DNA of 32,644 bases from Desulfobulbales bacterium (GTDB lineage: Bacteria > Desulfobacterota > Desulfobulbia > Desulfobulbales > JAGXFP01): NCBI GenBank assembly GCA_029210665.1, contig JARGFN010000009.1:1-32644 (forward strand), read 5' to 3'. Numbering within the stretch: position 1 is the first letter of the stretch; every line of letters starts with the position of its first letter. The notes under the pieces are model-generated. The model did not search any database. It was not told the origin of the DNA and saw only the letters and a program-made list of their open reading frames with translations. Made by a program: the position numbers and the translations under genes. Positions 26,670 through 32,644 of the stretch are shown here, piece after piece.

Positions 26670-28280
26670 TCAGGGTTTGCCCCTCTCCGTCCGACCTGGG
26701 CGGGCCGCTTTTTGGGAAGATTGCCTCGCCCGGTTATCGGCCGGAGCCGGGGCGGGTGTTGCCTTTTTAAGGCGGGGAAACAGTGGGGCGCCAGGAGTTA
26801 CGGCGGCGGCCGGAACCAGTCGGCCCCATTGCGCCTGGCTGTCGAAATCCGGCGGTGATTCAACGCCCAGGGCATCTTTCATCTTGGTCGCGGTCGCCGG
26901 CATGACGGGATGCAAGGTCAGGGTAATCAGCCGCAAGGTTTCCAGCAGGGTGTAGAGCACGGTGTCGAGCCTCTCGCGGCTGGCGGGTTCCTTGGCCAGT
27001 TCCCAGGGGGCATTGTTGACGATATAGCGGTTGGCCATGGCGATGACCTTCCAGACTTCCCGCAGGGCCCGGTGGAAGGCGAAAACCTCCATCTGTTTTC
27101 TGTATTCGGCAACCATCCCGGTGGCGGCCGCGGCCAGTTCCCGGTCACTGTCCCGCATGGCGCCGGCGGGTGGGACCTTGCAGTCGCAAAAATTCTTGAC
27201 CATGGTCAGGGAACGGCTGACCAGGTTGCCGAGATCGTTGGCCAGATCGGAGTTGTGCCGGTTGATCAGGGCATCGTCGCTGAAGGAGGAGTCCAGGCCG
27301 AAGGACATCTCCCGCAGGAGAAAATAGCGGACCGAATCGGCGCCGCATTCTTCGATCAGGTCGGCCGGCCGCACCACATTGCCGATCGATTTGGACATTT
27401 TGGTGTCGTTGACGTTCCAGTAGCCGTGGACGTGCAGTTTCCGGTAAGGTTCGAGACCCAGGGACTTCAGCATGGTCGGCCAGTAGATCGCGTGGGGCTT
27501 CAGGATGTCCTTGGCGATCAGGTGTTCGGCCCCCTGCCAGTAACGCGCGAAATCGGGGCCGTCCGGATAACCGATTCCGGTCAGGTAGTTGATCAGGGCG
27601 TCGAACCAGACGTAGGTGACGAACTTGTCGTCGAAGGGCAGCGGAATCCCCCAGGTCAGGCGGCTGGTCGGCCTGGAGATGCAGAGGTCCTCAAGCGGTT
27701 CCTTGAGGAAGGAGAGGACCTCGTTGCGGTAGCGCTCCGGTTGGATGAATTCGGGATTTTGCTCGATGTGGCCGATCAGCCACTCCTGGTACTTCGACAT
27801 CCTGAAGAAGTAATTCTGTTCGGTGATCGGCTCCGGCGGGGTCAGATGATCGGGACAGTTACCGTTGATCAGCTCCTTTTCGGTAAGAAACCGTTCGCAC
27901 CCCTTGCAGTACAGGCCGGAGTATTCGCTGAAGTAGATGTCGCCCCGGTCATGGACCTTCTGGAGAATACTCCGGACGGTATTGATATGGTTCGCGTCGG
28001 TGGTGCGGATGAAGTTGTCCGGTTCGATGTGGAGGGGCGGCCAGGTTTCGCGGAACATTCGGCTGATCCGATCGACATATTCCCTGGGGGTTTCGTTCGA
28101 TCGGGCCGCCGCCTCGGCGATCTTGTCGCCGTGTTCGTCGGTGCCGGTCTGAAAGCGCACGTCATTGCCGGCTATCTTCTGAAAACGGCTGACGGTATCG
28201 GCGATTATGGTCGAATAGGCGTGGCCGAGATGCGGTTGGGCGTTTACGTAAAAAATCGGGGTGGTTATGTAAAAATTCAT
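26670..28280 (-). CDS. metG: Methionyl-tRNA synthetase
   Basis: MetG charges initiator and elongator tRNA Met. The 536-residue protein has the class I HIGH motif as HLGH (17-20, in AQPHLGHAYST) and the KMSKS loop (KMSKSIGNVV). One zinc knuckle CKGC...CPDH lies near 125-147, and the anticodon-binding helical domain reaches about 490. The tail is Pro, Arg and Lys rich (PAPADNRARQSSQKAARPGR) and there is no C-terminal EMAP-type tRNA-binding domain. The ATG at 28280 is preceded by AGGA at 9 bases; a TTG two codons earlier is less likely. It sits downstream of ricT across a 243-base repeat-filled gap, as part of the holB-ricT-metG neighbourhood. Confidence 0.97.
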   Translation of the reverse strand: MNFYITTPIFYVNAQPHLGHAYSTIIADTVSRFQKIAGNDVRFQTGTDEHGDKIAEAAARSNETPREYVDRISRMFRETWPPLHIEPDNFIRTTDANHINTVRSILQKVHDRGDIYFSEYSGLYCKGCERFLTEKELINGNCPDHLTPPEPITEQNYFFRMSKYQEWLIGHIEQNPEFIQPERYRNEVLSFLKEPLEDLCISRPTSRLTWGIPLPFDDKFVTYVWFDALINYLTGIGYPDGPDFARYWQGAEHLIAKDILKPHAIYWPTMLKSLGLEPYRKLHVHGYWNVNDTKMSKSIGNVVRPADLIEECGADSVRYFLLREMSFGLDSSFSDDALINRHNSDLANDLGNLVSRSLTMVKNFCDCKVPPAGAMRDSDRELAAAATGMVAEYRKQMEVFAFHRALREVWKVIAMANRYIVNNAPWELAKEPASRERLDTVLYTLLETLRLITLTLHPVMPATATKMKDALGVESPPDFDSQAQWGRLVPAAAVTPGAPLFPRLKKATPAPAPADNRARQSSQKAARPGRTERGKP

Positions 28281-28348
28281 GGTCAATCGTCCTGTGATTC
28301 TCCCTGTTGCTGCTCCGTTTCCTGCCGCCGGTCCTTAGTACCCCGGAA

Positions 28349-28389
28349 AATTCCAATATACCATTACGCATCCCGTCTTCGGGTATATT
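28349..28389. repeat. Repeat family C, copy 2
   Basis: 28349-28383 matches 8921-8955 at 29 of 35 positions. Here AATATACC (28355-28362) and GGTATATT (28382-28389) form a perfect 8-bp stem over 19 bases. It lies directly left of repeat B copy 2, forming a composite block in the ricT-metG gap. Confidence 0.45.
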
Positions 28390-28392
28390 ATT

Positions 28393-28522
28393 ACCTGAAT
28401 CCGTTATCGGAGGCCCCGCAGGGCGGCGGGGTGAATCGAGGCGACTCAGTGAAAAACGATTATTTTACGTAACAACAAACAAATAAAGCAGAATTTTCCA
28501 CTAAGCCGTCACGGATTCAGGT
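28393..28522. repeat. Repeat family B, copy 2 (130 bp, perfect 12-bp ends)
   Basis: ACCTGAATCCGT (28393-28404) and ACGGATTCAGGT (28511-28522) are perfect inverses. The interior, including a CCCCGC/GCGGGG hairpin and the tail AAGCCGTCACGGATTCAGG, aligns with copy 1 at 3518-3738 but lacks about 90 bases present in the left part of that copy. It ends one base before the ricT stop codon, so it will be transcribed as the 3' end of ricT. Confidence 0.7.
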
Positions 28523-28523
28523 A

Positions 28524-29495
28524 TTATTTACCGCTTCCCTGGGGCTTCTGCTTTTTCTGCGGCCCTTGTCGGTCCCGGGCCGGTTCCGGCCCCTTCATGG
28601 CCAGCCATTCCGCCTTGGTGACAACCTGCTTCCGGTCGGGATCCCCGAGGGGCATGATGGTTATTTCCTCATTCAGAATGTTGCTTTGCAGAACCTTGTA
28701 ATCGACGCCGTCCGAGGTGAAGGTCTTGCCCGGTCGCGGCATGCCCTTGCGCAATTTATGGTAGGTCTTGTATTCGTAGGTAAGACAGCAGAGGAGCCGG
28801 TTGCAGACCCCGGAAATCTTGGCGGGATTCAGGGGCAGGTTCTGTTCCTTGGCCATTTTGATCGAGACCGGCGCGAAATCCTTGAGAAACGAGGAACAGC
28901 ATAATTCCCGGCCGCAGCCGCCCAGGCCGCCGATCATCTTGGTCTCGTGGCGCACCCCGATCTGGCGGATCTCGACCCGGGTCCGGAACTCCTGGACCAG
29001 ATCCTTGACCAGCTCCCGGAAATCGACCCGGTTGTCGGCGGTGAAATAGAAGATGATCTTGCTGCCGTTGAAAAGCCTTTCCACCCTGGTAAGCTTCATG
29101 GCCAGCCGGTGTTTTTCGATATGCTTCCGGCAGATGGCGAAGGCCTCGGCTTCCCTTTCCATCAACCGTTCGATCTTGGGTTGCTCGTCGCGAGTGGCTC
29201 TTCTGACGATGAGATAGCCGGCCTTCTGCTTGGCCTCGTTGCCGGGGACGTCGAGTTGAGGTCCGATTCCGGTTACCGTGGCCGGTTCGAGGCCGTGGTC
29301 GGTCTGGACCATCACCTGTTCGTCCCGGGCAAGATCCGCTATCCGGGAGGTGGCCGAAACGGCGGGAAGGTTTGTCCGGAACCGCACGTAATAAAAATTA
29401 TCGAGGGCCGGCGCTGCCTTGTCGCTGTCCTGCTCGCCGGGAGTTCGGTTCCCGCCAATCGGGTTTTCAGCGTCTTTGGAAGGGTTGTCCTGCAA
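28524..29495 (-). CDS. ricT: PSP1-domain protein RicT (YaaT)
   Basis: This 323-residue PSP1-domain protein is related to B. subtilis RicT, which with RicA and RicF forms an Fe-S complex aiding RNase Y mRNA maturation; ricA and ricF are not here. The conserved Cys sets are visible: GGCGRELCCSSFL and GVCNRLLCCLTYEYKTY, between about 190 and 245. The first 35 residues and the last 30 (Lys, Gln and Pro rich) are low-complexity. The start is a TTG at 29495, supported by GAGGA 5 bases upstream and no ATG before the conserved domain. The gene follows holB after 82 bases, a frequent pairing in bacteria. A repeat element touches its stop. Confidence 0.88.
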   Translation of the reverse strand: MQDNPSKDAENPIGGNRTPGEQDSDKAAPALDNFYYVRFRTNLPAVSATSRIADLARDEQVMVQTDHGLEPATVTGIGPQLDVPGNEAKQKAGYLIVRRATRDEQPKIERLMEREAEAFAICRKHIEKHRLAMKLTRVERLFNGSKIIFYFTADNRVDFRELVKDLVQEFRTRVEIRQIGVRHETKMIGGLGGCGRELCCSSFLKDFAPVSIKMAKEQNLPLNPAKISGVCNRLLCCLTYEYKTYHKLRKGMPRPGKTFTSDGVDYKVLQSNILNEEITIMPLGDPDRKQVVTKAEWLAMKGPEPARDRQGPQKKQKPQGSGK

Positions 29496-29577
29496 GATTT
29501 TCCTCAGTAATTACGATCAATTGATTTAAATGCCGGCGCCGCCCGGCTTAATCTTTCATCTTAACAGGGCCGGTTGC

Positions 29578-30573
29578 TTAAAGCAATCCAAAGAAGAGGT
29601 CTTCGCAGACCAGGGTTCTGTTGCAGTTGCGGGCGAGTTGTCGGCGGGCCTTGTCGAACAGGTCGAGCCGGTCGAGAAGTTCGGCGGCTGTCCAGCCGAC
29701 CCCGTTCCGGTCCGCCAGACCGGGCAGATCGCGGTTGACGATTTCTTCCGGCAGGTGGTTGGCGAGCATGATCAGATCCCGGAACCACAATTTGACCAGA
29801 TCGAGCAGGTCCGGGAGACGGTCGGCGAGTCCGGCGGCCTGTTCGGCCAGGGCGAAAACGGTGGCGGCGGCCGGCCGCTTGGCTTGTTTCATCTCCAGCA
29901 GTCCGGCGATGATGGCCCTTCTGGTTTCAAGCAGTTCCGAATCGGCCAGGGTTTTGGCCCGGCCCAGGCTGCCGTCGGCGATGGCGGCCAGGGAGGCGGC
30001 TTCATCCGGAGCAATGCCGGTTGCGGCCAATCTGTCCGCCACCAGCTCCCGGGCCAGGCCGGTGAAGGGGATGATCTGGCAGCGGGAGAGGATGGTCGGC
30101 AGGATGTCGCCCGCTTCGTCACCGCTCAGGATCAGCTGGTTGCCGGGCGGCGGTTCCTCAAGAATTTTCAGGAGGCTGTTGGCGGCCTCCCGGCGCATCG
30201 TATGGACATCGGCGATCAGGACGATCCGGTATTTCGCCTCGAAGGGGGGGAAGGTCAGGGCGTGTTTCAGTTCCCGGATCTGCTTGATCTTGATCGCGGC
30301 GCCGTCCGGTTCGACGAGGAGCAGGTCGGGGTGATTGCCGGATTTAAGCTTGCGGCAGGAGCGGCAGGAACCGCAAGCGTCCTGATCGGCGACGGGGGCT
30401 TGGCAGTTCAGGTAATTGCCGAAGGCCCGGGCCAGGGTTTTCTTGCCGACCCCGGCCGGGCCCCGGAACAGGTAGGCGTGGCTCAGCCGGTGGCTGCGCA
30501 CCGCGCCGCGCAGCATCTTCTTGGCCTTGTCCTGACCGAGAACCGAAGCGATGGTGAAATCGTCGTCGATCAC
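29578..30573 (-). CDS. holB: DNA polymerase III delta' subunit
   Basis: Delta' is the stator of the clamp loader that places the sliding clamp on DNA. The 331-residue protein begins IDDDFTIASVLGQDKAKKM, with the P-loop-like GPAGVGKK (38-45), a zinc module Cys57, 67, 70 and 73 (ACGSCRSC), and the SRCQ motif (LSRCQIIPF) near 165. The C-terminal helical collar follows. The start is a GTG at 30573 in a GTGA overlap with the upstream HD nuclease gene, 9 bases after AAGGAG. The frame stays open far upstream, opposite nothing conserved, so an earlier start is false. It is co-transcribed with the genes on either side. Confidence 0.9.
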   Translation of the reverse strand: MIDDDFTIASVLGQDKAKKMLRGAVRSHRLSHAYLFRGPAGVGKKTLARAFGNYLNCQAPVADQDACGSCRSCRKLKSGNHPDLLLVEPDGAAIKIKQIRELKHALTFPPFEAKYRIVLIADVHTMRREAANSLLKILEEPPPGNQLILSGDEAGDILPTILSRCQIIPFTGLARELVADRLAATGIAPDEAASLAAIADGSLGRAKTLADSELLETRRAIIAGLLEMKQAKRPAAATVFALAEQAAGLADRLPDLLDLVKLWFRDLIMLANHLPEEIVNRDLPGLADRNGVGWTAAELLDRLDLFDKARRQLARNCNRTLVCEDLFFGLL

Positions 30574-31586
30574 CGAAAAAGGCTCCTTTGCCGGGGGTCT
30601 ATTTCCTCGGCGTCGCCGTTCGTTTCCCGGCGCTCTTCCTCCGATTCGGGCCGGCGCAGATAAAGGAACCGTTCCAGGTTGCGCTGATATTCGCTCCACT
30701 GATAACCACCGGTGTCCATCTTTCGGGCCAGGCCGGTGAGGTAATCCATCTTGGCATCGAGGTCGTCGAGGAAATTCAGGGCGAAGGCCTCCAGCATCAT
30801 CGGCAGGCTCGGCGAACCGAACTCGTGGCGGCCGTGATGGGCGAGAATCAGGTGTTTCAGGTGGGTGGCGCTCTCTTCCGGGAAATTGTCGATGCCGCTG
30901 ATTTTCTCCTGGATCATCTCGATGCCGAGGACCATGTGTCCGACCAGGCGGCCCCGGTCCGAGTAGTCGTAGGGAAAGATTTCGTAGTTGAATTCGATCA
31001 GTTTGCCGATGTCGTGGAGGATCGCCCCGGCCATCAGCAGGGAGCGGTCGACCGCCGGGTAGAGTGCGCTGACCGCCGCCGCCGCCCTGGCCACTCCCAG
31101 GGTATGCTCCAGAAGCCCGCCCAGGCAGGCGTGGTGCATGTATTTGGCGGCCGGGGCCTTCTTGAACAGGGTGAAAAGGTGGTGGTCGTCGATAAAGGCC
31201 AGGGTCAGCTCGCGCAGATGGCGGTCGGCGATGCTCCTGGCGAGTTCGGTCAGTTCGGCGGCCATGGCCGGGATGTCGCCGCCGGTGATCGGGATCAGGG
31301 CGCCCATTTCCTCGGCCACCACCTCGCATTCTTCGAGATGATCGATCCTGAGTTGCAAGACGTTGCGGTAGGACTGGGCCTGGGCCTTGATCTTGATGGT
31401 GGCGCCGACTCGGCAGCTTGCCAGGTAGCGGTCGGCATTTTCCCAGACCCTGCCCCCGATTTCGCCGGAGGCGTCCATCACGGTCAGGGCCAGAAAGGGT
31501 TTGCCGTTTTTGGTCTCGCCCCGGTTCACCTCGCGGACCAGAAAGATTCCTTCAACGGGCTGGTTGTCCCGGATATCCTTGATCAT
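30570..31586 (-). CDS. YhaM-like 3'-5' exoribonuclease (OB fold plus HD domain)
   Basis: This 338-residue protein has an OB-fold nucleic-acid-binding domain (about 1-95; GIFLVREVNRGETKNGKPFL, then LTVMDASGEIGGRVWE) followed by an HD phosphohydrolase domain (about 140-310; LLEHTLGVA, AGAILHDIGKL, HMVLGIEMI, LILAHHG). This is the layout of YhaM/CBF1, an exoribonuclease and 3'-5' DNA exonuclease. The ATG at 31586 is preceded by AAAGGAG at 10 bases. An in-frame ATG at 31619 overlaps the purL stop (TGATG) without its own ribosome site and would add 11 residues. Both are possible. The end overlaps holB by 4 bases. Confidence 0.87.
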   Translation of the reverse strand: MIKDIRDNQPVEGIFLVREVNRGETKNGKPFLALTVMDASGEIGGRVWENADRYLASCRVGATIKIKAQAQSYRNVLQLRIDHLEECEVVAEEMGALIPITGGDIPAMAAELTELARSIADRHLRELTLAFIDDHHLFTLFKKAPAAKYMHHACLGGLLEHTLGVARAAAAVSALYPAVDRSLLMAGAILHDIGKLIEFNYEIFPYDYSDRGRLVGHMVLGIEMIQEKISGIDNFPEESATHLKHLILAHHGRHEFGSPSLPMMLEAFALNFLDDLDAKMDYLTGLARKMDTGGYQWSEYQRNLERFLYLRRPESEEERRETNGDAEEIDPRQRSLFR

Positions 31587-31618
31587 CAGACCTTTGCTCC
31601 TTTCAGAATCGGCGGCCA

Positions 31619-32644
31619 TCAGAAATCCAGGGTTTTTTGCCAGGCGGACTTGAGTCCGGCCAGCGGTTCGCTCAGGACGGTGGCGCCGTTCAACCCCGTG
31701 GCGGTAAGGGTTTGCTTGCCGGTTACCTCGCCGATCCTGGCCAAAATCGTTCCGGCCAGAGCTTTTTCAAAGGCTGCCGCCTTATCGACCGCGACCGTGA
31801 CCAGCAGGCGGCTCTGGGATTCGGAAAAGAGCAGGACGTCGTCGCGGTCGATTTCCTCGGCGATCACCTTGCGCAGATCGATCTCCATGCCCAGGCCGCC
31901 GGCGAAGGCGGTTTCGGCCAGGGCCACGCCTAAGCCGCCGTCGGAGCAGTCATGGCAGGAGGCGACCAGACCGGCCGCAATCGCTTTGGACAGGGCCCGG
32001 TATCTGGCAATGGCCTTTTCGCCGTTGACCTTTGGGACCCGGTTGCCGATCGCCCCTAGCTGGGCGGCGTATTCGGAAGCGCCGAGCTCAGGATAAGTGG
32101 CGCCGAGCAGGTAGACCAGGTCGCCCGCCTTTTTGGCGTCCATGGTCACCGCCTTTCTGACGTCGTCGATCTTGGCGACCACCGAGAAGAGCAGGGTGGG
32201 CGGGATCGAGATCTTGGTCCCGCCTACCTGGTAGTCGTTTTTCATGCTGTCCTTGCCGGAGATGCAGGGCACTCCGTAGGTCCGGGCGTAATGGGCCAGG
32301 GCCTGGTTGGCCCGGACCAGTTGGGCCAGTTTGTAGGGGCCGTCCGGGGTCTTTTCCGAAAGAATCGGATCGCACCAGCAGAAGTTGTCGAGGCCGGCCA
32401 TGATCTTAAGGCCGGCCCCGACCGCCACGGCATTACGCACCGCCTCGTCGAAGGCGCAGGCCACCATGTGGTAGCTGTCGATATCGGAGTAGCGGGGGCA
32501 GATGCCGTGGGCGATGACCAGCCCCTCGAAGGAGTCGAGCAGGGGGCGGATCACCGCCGCGTCGCTCGGGCCGTCGTTGGCGATGCCGGTCAGGGGCTTG
32601 ACCACGCTGCCGCCCTGGACCTCGTGGTCGTACTGGCGGATAAC
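31619..32644 (-). CDS. purL: Phosphoribosylformylglycinamidine synthase, C-terminal part (cut by window edge)
   Basis: PurL makes FGAM from FGAR, ATP and glutamine in purine synthesis. Only the last 341 codons are in the window; the frame stays open to the right edge (VIRQYDHEVQGGS before the first in-frame GTG at 32605), so the gene is truncated by the window, not broken. It shows the PurM/PurL-like second half: QYDHEVQGGSVVKPLTG, GLDNFCWCDP, GVPCISGKDSMKNDY, then the C-terminal domain with ASCHDCSDGGLGVALAETA. The NDY variant and spacing suit the mid-length PurL of anaerobic Proteobacteria, but the length is unknown here. Its TGA overlaps a possible ATG of the next gene. Confidence 0.92.
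   Translation of the reverse strand, partial: VIRQYDHEVQGGSVVKPLTGIANDGPSDAAVIRPLLDSFEGLVIAHGICPRYSDIDSYHMVACAFDEAVRNAVAVGAGLKIMAGLDNFCWCDPILSEKTPDGPYKLAQLVRANQALAHYARTYGVPCISGKDSMKNDYQVGGTKISIPPTLLFSVVAKIDDVRKAVTMDAKKAGDLVYLLGATYPELGASEYAAQLGAIGNRVPKVNGEKAIARYRALSKAIAAGLVASCHDCSDGGLGVALAETAFAGGLGMEIDLRKVIAEEIDRDDVLLFSESQSRLLVTVAVDKAAAFEKALAGTILARIGEVTGKQTLTATGLNGATVLSEPLAGLKSAWQKTLDF

Noticed and set aside
27184-27197. GTCGCAAAAATTC resembling the repeat A terminus
   Set aside because: It is inside conserved metG coding sequence and has no inverse arm nearby; a chance match.
26910-28472. 520-codon plus-strand open frame opposite metG
   Set aside because: Antisense to a well-supported methionyl-tRNA synthetase; no domain pattern of its own.
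30574-31329. N-terminal extension of the holB frame
   Set aside because: The extra 252 codons overlap the HD nuclease gene in another frame, are Arg/Pro/Gly-rich, and the GTG at 30573 has a strong ribosome site.

Overview
The window is a GC-rich (about 60% by eye), densely coded bacterial chromosome segment holding mostly housekeeping genes. Several traits point to a Desulfobacterota (former Deltaproteobacteria) genome, perhaps Desulfobulbales-like. The ATP synthase operon begins with paired b' and b subunits and lacks the a and c genes. A one-gene GltA-type glutamate synthase subunit is present, as are the gene neighbourhoods yggT-divIVA-DUF167 and yhaM-holB-ricT-metG. Non-coding gaps carry dispersed hairpin repeats that begin GATGGCGTCGCAAAAA. 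This placement is inferred from gene content; no search was run.

Layout. Positions 1-830 are less GC-rich accessory DNA with a ribbon-helix-helix/MazF-type toxin-antitoxin pair behind a good sigma70 promoter, ending in a small inverted-repeat element. Positions 840-1977 hold an unrecognised exported protein whose signal-peptide start is one base out of frame with its body, at a run of eight A. A minus-strand U32 protein follows (2062-3303). Next is a plus-strand block of tRNA-modification and information genes: mnmA, mtaB, cinA, recA and alaS (3831-11708). The F1Fo ATP synthase operon atpF'-F-H-A-G-D-C (11945-17917) has its own promoter and a clear intrinsic terminator. gltA follows (18156-19559).

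From 19654 to the right edge every gene is on the minus strand. In transcription order from the right they are purL (cut by the edge), yhaM-like HD nuclease, holB, ricT, metG, yggT, divIVA, a DUF167 protein, a YfcE-like phosphoesterase, mutS and a cell-wall amidase. Many neighbours overlap by 1-4 bases (ATGA, GTGA, TGATG), showing tight translational coupling in these operons.

The coding part is ordinary. The features most worth a second look are non-coding: at least three families of hairpin-forming or terminal-inverted-repeat elements (called A, B and C here), with several copies packed into the gaps between housekeeping genes and sometimes touching stop codons. There is also a separate 21-bp inverted-repeat element next to the toxin-antitoxin pair and a tandem hairpin repeat where gltA and the amidase converge. 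I saw no tRNA, rRNA, CRISPR array or intact insertion sequence, and no clear sign of a wholly new multigene system.
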